A stretch of DNA of 64,000 bases from Isoetes taiwanensis (GCA_021234155.1 JAJEKV010000002.1:13498314-13562313); one strand, 5' to 3'; shown: positions 20,691 to 32,207, counted from the stretch's first letter. Notes: generated by a model not told the origin, from the sequence alone. Numbers and translations are program-made.

Positions 20691-22190
20691 GCAGGCAGAG
20701 GACTACGCCGAGATGCTCATGGACGCCCTCCCAGTAATTCTGCAGACCTCCACACTAGAGCAGCAGACAGACCAGCTGACTTCGCTATTACGGGATGCAG
20801 CGGACAGGTGCTTTGCGCATCTCGTAGCGTCGCCCGCTTCGTGGTCAGCAATATTCCCACAGAATCGATGGTTTGATGCGGGTGTAAAAGAAGCATAGCG
20901 GCAGCGCCGGCCACATTCTCGATCCAGTACCCGGCTTCGCGAGAAGCCACCACCGCGATCGCGCCCATCCGAAAGGACACAAAGGGCTTGTATCTTCGCC
21001 TGCATCGGGGAGATGTTCGGCCTGCTGGACACTCATCCTCGAACCTTTTGGCGCAGAGTGCTTCGAAGGCCAACCCAGCCTACAGGGGACATCACACCCG
21101 GGCAGTGGGAAACTACTTGTGACTCTATGACCCGCGGGGGACGATATGCCCATACCCCCACCGGGATGGCTCCCCATTGGTTCTCGTGGGACGAGGATGT
21201 TGAGGAGGGCCCGCAGAACGGCCGGGCTAATGGGAAGGCGGTGACCTCGATGGTATGCGTGCCGAAGTTACTTAAATGGGCGGGGCAACCGCTTGTGCTT
21301 TTGGCCCTCACTACCCTGTTCAACGAGCATTGCGGGGAAGGTCTCCCCGACAATGGACCACAAGCGAGGGTTGTTCCCATTCACAAAGGCGGGCGACCCA
21401 CACCGTCCGCCAATTACCGGACGATCATGGTCGGGCTTCAAGATTTGCCAAACCGTTATCGGCATTCTCGAAAGCAAAGAAGCTGATTGACCGGGCAGAG
21501 GCGGCAGATGTGCGAGCCCTCACACAAAGTGGCTTTAGACCCCGCCACTCAACGATTGACCATATCTTTACACTTCGGCATCGATTGAAGGCGGCCGGAA
21601 TCATCGGCCAGGACTTGTATTGCCGCTTTGTGGACTTCGAAGGCTTTTGATCTGGTTCCCGGGAAAAGTCGGGCTAGGATGCGTCAACCGGGGCTCCCCG
21701 CCGTGCGTAATGCCATATACTGATTGTATGAGAGTTGTTTTGGCAGGATGCGGTAGACGGGCCAAGCATTCACCAAGAGTATCGGGTCCCAGGTTGCCCC
21801 CTCTCGCCAACACTTTTGGCCTCTACATTGATCGTTAGAGCCCCGGCTTATCGAGCATGGGGGATGGCATACGCCTTTTGCACCGTGTCATCCGCCCGGC
21901 TCATCTATGCGGGGACGATGTTGGCTTTTCTTTGGCCCACACCCCTTTGGCTATGCGATCTCACCCGGATGCCCTAGACACATTTTGTCGCTACGGACAT
22001 GCTGGCGTCAATCCGCCAAGACGTGGTGGTTCTCATATCCTCTTCACGCCACCCCATGCCTCCCCGCACTCACATATCGGGGGACGAACTGTGGGATCGA
22101 CACACCCACCTACAAGTACCTAGGGGTGGAGTTCCCCTCCTCACTATTTGGGGAGGCGTCTATCCGCTATGGGTGATGCCAGGGCCGAAA
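20691..22190 (+). pseudogene. LINE B copy 3 reverse transcriptase, broken
   Basis: Contains MLMDALPVILQTSTLEQQTD and LTSLLRDAADRCFAHLV before the RT core, then GFRPRHSTIDHIFTLRHRLK, DLYCRFVDFE (motif A broken after the Glu), GCPLSPTLL (motif B), a YAxDDV site with one extra G near 21908-21922, and PTYKYLGVEFPSSLF. The order is complete but no single frame spans more than one motif pair. Confidence 0.85.
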
Positions 22191-23110
22191 GCGCTTTATG
22201 CCATGCACCGGAGAACAACAAATACCGGGCGAGCTCTATGATTGGGGCCATCACCACATCCGTTCGGCACCGGGTCGAGCCCGCCCTTCAGACGGGGTCG
22301 AGGTTTGGGGCCGGTCGCCTCTTTGGCGACACGGAATGACTTGGAGCAGTGCGAAGGCATTTTTGGCACGGGCACTTGGGGTGAAACCTTCAGTCCCCTA
22401 TCGATTCCGGCCGCAGAAACTGGATTCTTGCCGCCGCTGGGCAGCCCTTGATAGACACATCGTCTATTTTTGAAAAGTGGTTACTATGGGTGATGCTCGG
22501 CCCCGCGACCGGGCTTACTTGTGGCCATGGGTCCGCAGCCGCTTAGGGCCTGTTGAGGGGTAAGAGAGATCGATTGGTTCGCCAGATGGAACGTCGCGAG
22601 CAATGTTGATGCGCATTGTGTGGGGCCGCGGCTGACCCGATCGTGACGACTGCGGGGAGCTACCTAGGCGCTTGTTTCCTTGGCAAGCTCACGGGACCCC
22701 CGCTCTAGAACAGTCAAAATGGCCCATTACAAGGAGCACATCAACCCCGTGTTAGCCCGGGGCCCACGGCTCTACCGCGTTCCCGGTACTGCTGCCTGAA
22801 AAGCGCAGACTCATTGCCTCCATTCGCACGGTGCCCACCATCTTCGTGATCGAGGCGGCGGTGGATTGGGGAGCCCCGCCAGGACAGGCTCTGTCAGTGC
22901 TGTCAAACGGGTGCCATTGAGAATGAGTCTCACACTTTCCAGAGTTGCCCAGCGTTCAGTCAGATCCGGGCCAGGTACGCTCCCTTAGTACTGCCGGACT
23001 TGCCCTTGCATTTGCTGATGAACACACCGTCAGTACGTGCCCTGGGGTCGTACATTCAGGAGGTACTGGACCTGCGAGGTCACCTTTGCCCCCGCCTGGC
23101 TGCCCGCTAA
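22191..23110 (+). pseudogene. LINE B copy 3 ORF2 C-terminus
   Basis: Same blocks as copy 2 (FLARALGVKPSVPYR, LDRHIVYF, MAHYKEH, knuckle remnant, CPRLAAR), here in short frames. It ends at the TAA before TTAGGCACTACGGGTGTGG, the conserved start of the 3' UTR. Confidence 0.75.
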
Positions 23111-23344
23111 TTAGGCACTACGGGTGTGGTGCATGACTGTATATATTTGGGTGTTTCTGCATTTTATATGTTAGGACAGTTTGTCAGCAGGCTGATTGCT
23201 GCCACGGTTTTTCCCTCGAAAACCCTTCGGGGCGGGGGTTTTTTAACCCGGGCAGTAATCCGCTTGCTGCGTTTTTGTATTGGGTCCCATAGACCGATTG
23301 GTCTCCGTGGACGATAAAAGTACCTTCCTTCCTTCCTTCCTTCC

Positions 23345-23655
23345 ATAGTTGTTGGGTTTTATTTTTTGCACTTGTGGTTTATCTTGTTTTTTATGCCCCG
23401 CACTCTTTAACAGTTGTCTGGGTTATTCCGGTTGTGCTACCATTATACATCATATTTGCTATTTGGCAAATATGAAATATTACGCTTTGTCTGACGCTCT
23501 TTCTGACGCTAAATCTGACGCTTTTCCTGACGCTTTTTCTGACGCTACTTTTCTGACGCTATTTCTGACGATATTTCTGACGCTTATTCTGACGCTTTTT
23601 CTGACGCTACTTTTCTGACGATTTATGTGACGCATATTCTAACATATTCTAACCA
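23345..23655 (+). mobile_element. Array spacer 3: flank plus truncated CACTA 3' end joined to ORF1
   Basis: Flank to 23490, then ~150 bases of clean CTGACG-rich CACTA 3' sequence that stop at GATTTATGTGACGCATATTC followed by TAAC. Instead of continuing to the CACTA terminus it runs into LINE B ORF1 at about 23640-23655. The same junction recurs near 33865, so it is a real feature of the repeat or of a repeated assembly unit. Confidence 0.88.
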
Positions 23656-24270
23656 CAATCTGGTAGTTCGAGGCATGCCAGAACAGCAGGGGGAGAGTCT
23701 CGCCCACAACATCCGAACACACATTCTCGATCGGATGACATTCGAGGCAGTTCACATTTCTCGGCGGCCCGTCATGGGGCTCGGCGCCGTCGTCGTGACC
23801 GCATTGTCATATTCCGCGGTTGCGGGATGCAGTGCGTGATGCCATATTGCGCCGGGGGCCGGATCTTTGAAGGGACATCCACAGACGTGGGACGGGACCT
23901 CACACGCGTGCAGCGGGGAGGCAGGCAGCGAGGCCGGTCGTGGTCGAGGAGGCATTCGCCACCAAGGGGTGCCGCAGATTGGTTGGCGGGATGCACATTT
24001 TCCGACTGACCTGCTCTGCTGCTTGAACCCGCAGCCCCAACCCCCTTGTTACCGCGAGGCCCACCTTACGCTTCTCCTACCACGGCCCCCCTTCTCCTGC
24101 TCCCTACTCCACCGCTCCCTCCGGCCACGCCCTCCTCGGCCACATCGCCTCCGCTCCATCTACTTCTCCTCAACCCTCGCTTCCCCGTCCTCCCCATGAC
24201 TCAGGTGCAGATACCATCCTGGCCGACAAATAGGAATTGTGTCTCCGGGTGGTCTCATGGAATTGTCGAG
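23656..24270 (+). pseudogene. LINE B ORF1 3' part, left of the CACTA insertion
   Basis: Opens with NHNLVVRGMPEQQGESLAHN, the RRM-type signature of L1 ORF1p, then DRMTFEAVHISRRPVMG, and in other frames RIVIF, GRIFEGTSTDVGRDLT and a Pro/Ser-rich linker. The frame 23627-23839 starts inside the CACTA remnant and reads into ORF1, so the junction makes a fused frame. The last bases encode the start of the endonuclease up to the GCT target at 24271-24273. Confidence 0.8.
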
Positions 24271-24273
24271 GCT

Positions 24274-24600
24274 CACTACAAGAGAATGAGGTGTTTTTGT
24301 CAGAAAAATCGTCAGATGGTCTTCACAAAATAGACAATTGTCCAGGTCCTACTGGCTGACGATTTACCTGACGAATATTATCTGACGATTGATTGTCAGA
24401 AAAATCGTCAGAAAAATCGTCAGTTCTTCTGACGCTTGAGTGTCAGAAAAATCGTCAGTTCTTCTGACGATTGAGTGTCAGAAAAATCGTCAGATAAAAC
24501 GTCAGAAAAATCGTCAGAATTTTCGTCATAGAAATCATCACAATTTTCGTCAAAGAATCGTCATAATTTTCGTCATAAAATACGTCAGATTTTTCATCAT
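24274..24600 (+). repeat. CACTA left subterminal repeat region
   Basis: By eye about eight CGTCAG and five CTGACG motifs, usually in the context GTCAGAAAAATCGTCAG, followed by weaker CGTCA-TAA variants and a T-run. These are candidate transposase-accessory protein binding sites and are very rich in CAG/CTG trinucleotides, the symmetric CHG methylation context. Confidence 0.88.
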
Positions 24601-27063
24601 TTTTTTTCTTTTGTGAGGGATCTATTTGCATTTTGTTCGGATTTGCATTTTGTCTGCAATTCTGAATTTCGTACCGATTTGCACTTAGTCTTCGTTATCT
24701 ATTTAGTAATGCGCCTGAGTTTAGCATGAATGTAGGCTAGAAGTTATGAAGAAATAAGATTATCTGTAAAACAAGAACTTCTTTATTTAAATGTAATCAT
24801 AGTTACATGTAACAATCTTTACAATGCCAACAAGAATAATGTGGCAAGATGCTTGTTCTTCAAACAATGTTCTATATTCCTAAACAAGTAGCTGCAACCT
24901 GCAACCTACAACAATAGAATATTGAAGCGAGCAATAGCAAAGTACGCTAGGATGAATGCACAAAGGAGCAGTCCCTCTTCGATAAGCCCCTTTCTATTCA
25001 TTGCAGCTGCAACATTTGATAAAACAACCCCCTGCCAACAATCCGGACATTATGGTCAACCAGAGCGATCAATTGACAAATCATTTTCAGAAAGAAAATA
25101 GAGTGATCAATTGACAAATCATTTTAAGGACCCAACCACCTTGCAGCAAATTATGAACTTTCAAGGCCTCAAACATCTCGCTTTATATGTCTATAAACCA
25201 GTAAGGAAAAATCAACAAGAGATAGAGATCAAGGTAAAGCGAACAGCGCTGATCTCATTTTTCCTGAGGGCAAAAAATCTCATTGTTTTTTCTAGAACTC
25301 AACCACCTTGTAGCAGCTCATAAAATTTTAAGACTTGAAATGTCTCCCTTTATATGTCTATGAACATCACAATTTATATGTCTAGGAACATACCAAAATC
25401 AAAAAAAGAATTATCAAACATAGAGAATTAAAGTAGTGATGACCCCCAATTATGTGTCTAACTCTAGAATCATCGGAGGTCAGCAATAGAAACATGGAAA
25501 GAAAGTCTGAGTTGTTCAAAGGCATAAGTTTCTATTTAAGAAGGCCTTCTAGCATTCTTAGCTTTCAATATAGATGTAAATATTTGTGCTATAAATACAT
25601 CTCACTGCTAAAACATAAAAATACAACTACATAAGCAAGCATTACCTAAACAACTCGCTCCCACCACATAAGCAAGCATTACCTAAACAACTCGCTCCCA
25701 CCTTGGGCGGCTGCCGTGAGTGTAGTAAGGGATCCTACATAGCACCCTCTCTTGTAAACTCTTCTCCAAAAGTCTTGAAAAAGAGATAAAAAACATGAAA
25801 AGATAAAAAGAACTAAAGCATAAAATGTCTTATAGAAACAATATCAAGGAAACACAAGCTTCTCCTTTAGTATATGGATATACTTAGACTTTGTAGCATC
25901 AAAATACAACCTTATAGGAACAAGCATGTAACATGCATTTGGCACTTTAAGAAAACATGTAAGCAGCATTTCTATTTTCTTACATACCTTAAAATTGTAT
26001 CATGATAATCGAAGCTATTTCCGTCTTAGAAGTATATACAAATCTGCCAAACATTACCATAAAAGTTAAACATTCTCCAACATGATTAGAAGCATGAAAG
26101 CTTGTTCTTGCACCATAACCAAGGACATCTGTCTTTATTTATTCAATTTAATATGAATACGTGCAACGTTAAAACTTTCCATGGCTGAAACTAAACATTC
26201 AGGCTAAAGCGCCTATATTACCATAGGCTAACCTGAAAATATGCACTCAACAATAATAATTATTCCTGCCATTTTAGTGTCCACACTGCACCAGAGCTAC
26301 AACAACAGAGGATCTGTTTGTCAATCCCTGTTTGTCACAATTTTTGGATCGGGAAGGCCCATTTTTGGATCTCTGTTCAGCGCATTTATGAGCATTTAAG
26401 ACCATTTTCTAACATCTTTCTAAAACTCTATCTTTTGCCAATGAAGCAAGAATCTTGCAAATGTTTCACATTCTAGATCAAATATTATTTCTCAAATGTA
26501 AAATTGTAAAACCATAAGAACCAACCTGGTTTATTTGCTCCAACCTTCTGTATTTTGTCATGATCTGGCACAACCGAACTGAAGCCCAACAGCTGTCCGT
26601 TTTAGCACAAGTCTTCATCACCTTGGTACAAATGAGCTTGTTTAAGTCGTTTCAAAGCACAAAAGCCCTTTTCGGCAGAACTGGACCACCTGGTCTTAGT
26701 GCATCACGGGTTCAGGCTATCTGCAGATGTGTCACCGGTCATTTTAGGCAGAAGTATTTACACAGTTAAGCACCTAGGCTTATTAGCATAACACAGCTAT
26801 CAACAACTGGATCTAGGCATACCGGAACATAACCAAATCGGTAGCCTAACAGATCCGACAGGCTATTTTCGCATGGCATAGAACTCCAGCTTAATTTTCG
26901 ACTGCAACAGGCAGATTCGACATGTATTTTTGGCTGCTACCACTCCATTGTTTGCTGCGACCACAGTGGCCGCTTGGCGGCCATGGACAAAATCCATTTT
27001 TCATCTAACCATGCCCTAAAAATCGACCTTAAAAGTTTTCAAATGTCAAACATTCACCATTAT
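24601..27063. other. CACTA interior, left part: no gene seen
   Basis: AT-rich sequence (many AATA/TTTA runs) without a supportable gene on either strand. The small frames of 60-70 residues show no domain. A 37-bp tandem duplication lies at 25629-25702. Confidence 0.6.
25629..25702 (+). repeat. 37-bp tandem duplication
   Basis: ACATAAGCAAGCATTACCTA-type unit present twice head to tail without a difference (25629-25665 and 25666-25702). A diverged form of the same duplication is in the second CACTA copy near 35825-35900, so it predates the duplication of the long unit. Confidence 0.9.
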
Positions 27064-27072
27064 TAATTTTTT

Positions 27073-28774
27073 GGGAAAGTTATAAAAATACCCTTGTATT
27101 TTAGCAAAATTACTTAAATGGCCCAGTATTTTAATAAATTATGAAAATGCCCTCGTTTCTGAGACAAAAACCGAACACATTCTACCTTCGTGCCAAGATT
27201 ACCTGATCCATGCTACCGATTTAAATTCTTAGAGCCTAATCATTGGCTTGAGACAATGTAGTCAAGGGTTAAATTTGCATGGAAGCCCTTCCATTCTTTT
27301 GAAGGGCACTTTAAAAACTTGCCTTTCGGTTTGAATGGCAATTTTTAACATTGCCATTCTGCTGCATGGTAAATTTGTTGGCTGCCATTCAATATAATAA
27401 ATTAACAAATTAACCAGAAACTCAATAACCAAACCATGAATTTGCTTTATCGAATATAATACTCAATGACTCCAAATCGTACTTCCAAATCTCAAAGACT
27501 TCCAATCCAAATCATACTTCTGTTCTTTTGCTGCTTTTGCTTTAGAAGATCGGCTGCCACAAAGCTAATCGAGACCATTGTAATGACTGCATCTGTATAG
27601 ACGAGCGGGAGCCGGGAGGAAGGATCAAGAAAAAGGGCAGGTCTGTCACCACCGATCAAGAAAGGGCCAACCAAAACTTTGAAAAAAGGGAAAATTTTTA
27701 ATTTTGCATTCAACAATGGTGGTTGCCAACTTTTTCTCAAATCGTGCACCACCACAAATTCCAAGCCAACCAACCAAAAAACTATTTAATACATAGTTAG
27801 TTAGATAATACATTGTATTGTACAGACATTATACATACAGATATGACAATGACAAATGATATTTGCATAAAAAAAAATATTCGGCATATAAATAATTAGA
27901 ATAAAATATTATATATATAATAATGTGTATAAAATTAGAAATTTTAAAAAATGATAGCCATTCTGTTGAATGGCTACATTATTTTCTGCATTTCGGTTTG
28001 AATGGCACTTTTTTATGCCGCCTTTCTTTTGCATGGCTACAAAATGGAGTGTCGTTCTCTGCATGGCTGGAGGGCTCCAGAATGGTACTGCAATGTTCAA
28101 ATTTAACCCTTGAATGTAGTATGCAATAGTGATTCAAGCTTCGCTTTATTTTCTCTATCTGGTTTTTATTGCTCCCATCAGACCCATATGCCTTGTTTTT
28201 CTTAATCTTATAAGAAACTCTGTAGAATTTCTTCTGATACCTTGCGAAATTGCTCAGGTCTTAAAACCCACATGAATCGATGCTTGCTTCTTAAAATCCC
28301 CTTTGTCAGTTGCTACTTAAGTTACTGCTTTGATAGCGTCGTAATGCTGCAAAAGGAAAAATATAAAACAGAGGTCTCAGATTGCATGCAGCCATTCCTG
28401 GATTTATCATTCATTCTTTGCCGCTCTGCATCATGCAAGATTTCTATTAAGAAGCAAAAAGTAAATGATCAAAAAAAAAAAAACAACAAATCCTCGGGCA
28501 TACGTACCTGTGATGGAAATATTTGGAGCTTCAACTTCTTCAGGAGCTCTTATTGCTGATTACGCTTTGATATACTGGGCATAGCTTTTAGAGCCATCTC
28601 TAATATCACAAGAGGAGCATCAAGGCATGCTTCGGAAGAGCATCCCGTGCACAAATGTAGAATTTGTGGTCAATTTTTCTCTGTCACACAACAGGAGCAT
28701 TTCTATGATTTAGTAAAATAGAGGGGCATTTTAACAATTTTGCCAAAATACAAGGGCACTTTTATAATTTTCCC
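27073..28774. mobile_element. Mutator-like element (MULE) nested in CACTA copy 1
   Basis: Terminal inverted repeats about 80 bp long: left starts GGGAAAGTTATAAAAATACC, and the reverse complement of the right starts GGGAAAATTATAAAAGTGCC. Both continue with CTTGTATTTT and GCAAAATT. It is flanked by the exact 9-bp duplication TAATTTTTT (27064-27072 and 28775-28783), the size made by Mutator-type transposases. No MULE transposase is present, so it is non-autonomous. It contains the hAT-like element. Confidence 0.92.
27263..28112. mobile_element. hAT-like element nested in the MULE
   Basis: A perfect 15-bp terminal inverted repeat CAAGGGTTAAATTTG is flanked by the 8-bp duplication AATGTAGT (27255-27262 and 28113-28120), the hAT signature. 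Subterminal GAATGGCA/TGCCATTC motifs repeat near both ends. 850 bp, no transposase. The minus-strand frame at 27492-27773 (93 residues) has no recognisable family and is probably chance. Confidence 0.92.
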
Positions 28775-28783
28775 TAATTTTTT

Positions 28784-29649
28784 TGGCAATAAAGCAACGA
28801 ATATCATCAATATTTGTAAAGGTCACGTGTAGTCTTATGACACTTAGGAAGCCAAATAGTTACCTACACCAGCAATTCTAGGGCAGAAATAAGATTTAAT
28901 TTTCTTGTCAAATATCATACTCCCAAATAGAAAGCAATTTGTATTTCTAGAATATTACTTATCTTTGTCAACCATTAAAACCATGTGCAGGGTTTGAACC
29001 TCTATTTGTGATTTGTGATGCTAAAGAGCATTCTCGAGCATTTTGCCAAATGCAGCTACAAGCACGATATATGGCTAAAAAGTAAAAGGTAATAAGCCCT
29101 AACTTTTTTGAAAAACAATATACGATATCCATTAAGGATCCTGAAAGTTTGAAGGGTCAAATATTCCCCATTATCTATTTTTTTCCCAAATACAAGGCCT
29201 TAGAGTTATCCCCTAAGTAGTATTATTATTTGTTATCCATGTCATCTTCTTGTTTCTATCCATGCCATCTTTCAATCATTTGACGGTTCATGTATACCAA
29301 CTTTGTCATATGTCTTGTTCCCAAGTGGGCATCTAGCTTAGGAACTTGTGAAAATCCTATACTGAATTTCCTCCTATAGTACATCATTCCTTATAAATTT
29401 CAATAAAAATATATTCAATTATAGATATCATAGCTAGCATGCAGTCGTTTGACAATTTAAAGAGCAACAAACCTATAATACTAGCTAGGGATGGAAATTT
29501 TCAAATTGTTTCCCCCCAAAAACTTAATCAAGCTTGGTCAAATAATACATCATTAGACAGATCAAGGATATAGCTTTTCAAAACATATAATGTATTCTAA
29601 AACGAACTCTTGAATGGGATGTTATGACTAAAATTGTAATAATGCTATC
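28784..29649. other. CACTA interior, right part: no gene seen
   Basis: AT-rich sequence without domains. It corresponds closely to 38903-39775 in the second CACTA copy, with substitutions and small indels. Confidence 0.6.
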
Positions 29650-30043
29650 TTCTGACAAATAATCCGACGTCATTGAAGATCCACGAAAAGATCCTGGACG
29701 CTTTTCCCGACACTAAATCGACTTCTTTTCTCGACGCTTAAATCGGACGCTCGACGCTTTTTTCTCGACGCTACTTTTTCTTCGACGCTTATTTCGACGA
29801 GAGCTTCACGCTTATTCCGACGCTTTTTCCGACGCTTACTTTTTCTCGACGATTTATGTGGACGCGACATTTAACATAAATTGGATGAATACCCGGATTT
29901 AAATATCTCGACGAAAATCGCCGAAAAACGCCGAAAGCAATCGCCGCGATATTCATCGCGATAAACGGGCCGTGCAAAAAATCTCCTCCGTGACATTCCC
30001 GACTTTATTTTCCGAATAATTAATAGTCATTCTCTTTGTAGTG
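29650..30043 (+). repeat. CACTA right subterminal repeat region (damaged)
   Basis: The counterpart of the clean motif block in spacer 2, but CTGACG is mostly written CGACG, CCGACG or TCGACG, and CGTCAG is written CGCCGAA and similar. The terminal 16 bases are nearly intact. The clean sequence style ends abruptly at about 29650. Confidence 0.8.
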
Positions 30044-30191
30044 GCTTCCCTGGCGTATAGACGCTTTGAACCTCGGTACCGATATGGATCTCATCTTTCT
30101 CATGGAGACATGGGAGCATGCCGGCACAAAGCACTGGACTGGCCGGGTTACCAACATTTCTGCCTTCACACTGCATGGTGATGTGTAGGGG

Positions 30192-30213
30192 AGCAATACG
30201 TAACTGAACGAAG
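30192..30213 (+). other. Oxford Nanopore ligation adapter left in the assembly
   Basis: GCAATACGTAACTGAACGAA plus the following G, preceded by A, matches 22 consecutive bases of the standard ONT Y-adapter (bottom strand, read 5' to 3'). It lies just before the N gap, in the middle of a LINE B endonuclease, where other copies have plain endonuclease sequence. It is not part of the genome. Confidence 0.95.
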
Positions 30214-30226
30214 CATACTGGTGGAA

Positions 30227-30250
30227 NNNNNNNNNNNNNNNNNNNNNNNN
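30227..30250. other. Assembly gap (24 N)
   Basis: The run of N joins two sequence pieces. Left of the adapter the LINE reads ..CCAACATTTCTG and right of the gap it resumes CGATCTTCAATGC, which is continuous in other copies, so little or no LINE sequence is missing if the join is right. Confidence 1.
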
Positions 30251-32207
30251 CGATCTTCAATGCAATGCGGAGACGGAGGGGTCATGGTGGAGTGGCTTGC
30301 TATCTGGGATATGGCACATTGGTTACCCTCGAGGAAGATGACGGACACAAGCGGTACTTGTGGGTTTAAGTGTGCATAATACCAGTGGCAGCCCTCTTTT
30401 ACGGCGCTGTTGTTTCCCTCAAGGCGAAGCACCTTCTATCGCGGCTTCACCCACGTCGCGGATGGGATGGACCCTTATGTCGATCCTATATGATGGCATC
30501 TGACAGCACCAGCAGTTGGGTAAGTCGTCCTTCTTGGAATTTCAATGCGGACCCGAATTAGAGCAGCCCATGTGACTTGACCCCTCGGCGGCGGAGTAAT
30601 CCTGCGGCTCGCCAACGAAACAGCACGGCCCACGGTCGATGACAGCGGGTCACTTTCGGCTTTAGCCCAGGCAGGTTATCTGCTATGTGGCATTTTTGAC
30701 CCGATAATTTGCAAGCGGCCTTTCCACGGTGGCCCGATTCGCCAAGTGCATGCGAGACGGGACAATCGGGGGTCTAGTGTAGTGGACTATGTTAGCGTAG
30801 TTGGGGAATGCGCCATCTCGTGGTCGTTTTCGGGTGAGCGCAGACTGATCGGGACGAGAGTGAGCTTCGGATCACCTCCGCTTTATTTGGACTGGTTTGG
30901 CAAGCGCGGAACCCTATGCACCAGCCCCTCGGCAGATCCTCGGTTGAAGGACTGGAATTATGAAATGATGAGGAAGGACTACGCCCGAGATGCTCATGGG
31001 CCACTCGGTAATTCTGCGAGACCTCCACACTAGAAGCGTGACGGACCGAGTGACCCGGCTATTACGGGATGCAGCGGACGAGGTCTTTAACGGGCCAACG
31101 TCGCCGCTTCGGGGATTAACCAACATTCAAGCGTAATGCCGATGGTTTGATCGCGGAGTGTAAAGCATAGCCCGGCAGCTCCGTCTGATACGGATCAATT
31201 TACCAGCGCATTTTCACACAGTACCGCGCCCATCGAAGGACACAAAGCGCCCGGTACCTTCCACCGAACATCGAGGGGAGATGTTGACTGCTGGACACTC
31301 ATCCCTCGAACCTTTAGAAGCGTAGCCGGAGTGCTTGAGAAGAAATTAGCCGACCTACGGGGACATCACGCAGGCGTGCGGGGCATTTTTACAGCAGCTC
31401 TATATGACCCGCCCGGGGGCGCATACGCCCATACCTGAGGGATGGCCCAGGCAGTTTCCGTGGGCGAGGATGTTGAGGAGGGCACGCAGCGGGCGGCTAA
31501 TGGGAAGCGGTGACCTCGATGGGTATCGCGGGCGGTTGCGCCGTCTCGTGAGGCAACCCGCTTGTGCAGTCCCTCACTACTGTTCAGAGCGTGCAGGAAG
31601 GTCTCCCGAACAATGGACCACAAAGCGGGGGTTGTTCCATTCACAGGCCAGGCGACCCACAACATCCGACCAATTCTGCGGACGATCATGGTAGGATTCG
31701 ATGTTGCCAAAGCTGTTGGGTGGCATTCTCGAGCAACCCGATTGACCGGTAGAGAAGCGGCCGGATGTCACGGTACCCTCACCTGAGGCGGGCTTTAGAC
31801 CATATCAGCGATTGACCATATCTTTACTTCGGGCGATTGAAGGCGGTGAATCATGTGAGGACTTGTATTCTTTGCTTTGTGGACCAGCGAGAAGGCTTTT
31901 GATCACGGTTCCCGGGAAAGGCATTAGGCTATTTGCGATCAGCCCGGGGCTCCAGCACTGTCGCGAGATGCCATATCACGGTGTATGAGGAAGTTGTTTG
32001 GCGGGATCGGCCGGCCAGACCAAGCATTCACGATGAAATTATCGAGTCCGTGAAGTTGCCCCTGCATAACACTTTTGGCCTCTACATTGTCGGTTAGAGC
32101 CACGGCTTCTTGAGCATGGGGGGATATCGGCTTTTGCCGAGTCATCGCCGGCTCATCTATCACGGACGATGTTAGCTGTTACGGAAGCTATCGCGGTCAC
32201 TGGATTA

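Larger units (their letters stand above)
19842..23344 (+). mobile_element. LINE B copy 3 (starts at the CACTA site, no ORF1)
   Basis: Same limits as copy 2: GCT target at the left, (CCTT)n tail at 23323-23344. The distance from the CACTA end of spacer 1 to that of spacer 2 is 3,978 bp, which defines the short array unit. Confidence 0.9.
24274..30043 (+). mobile_element. CACTA (En/Spm) element, non-autonomous, copy 1
   Basis: The left terminus CACTACAAGAGAATGA is the reverse complement of the right terminus TCATTCTCTTGTAGTG (here with one extra T). It is flanked by GCT at 24271-24273 and 30044-30046, the 3-bp duplication typical of CACTA elements. Both ends carry dense CGTCAG/CTGACG subterminal motifs, as in En/Spm where TnpA binds such repeats. 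No transposase can be found: the longest interior frame is about 105 residues without similarity. It interrupts LINE B inside the WNCRG-FP codons. Length 5,770 bp. Confidence 0.94.

Noticed and set aside
24290-24600. CRISPR-like array from regular CGTCAGAAAAAT repeats
   Set aside because: The motifs are 6-17 bp, occur in both orientations, are irregularly spaced and lie at perfect CACTA termini with a target duplication; this is En/Spm subterminal structure in a eukaryote.
27492-27773. Captured host gene on the minus strand inside the hAT/MULE
   Set aside because: 93 residues without domain, no splice pattern visible, and the second copy (37.6-37.9 kb) does not preserve the frame.
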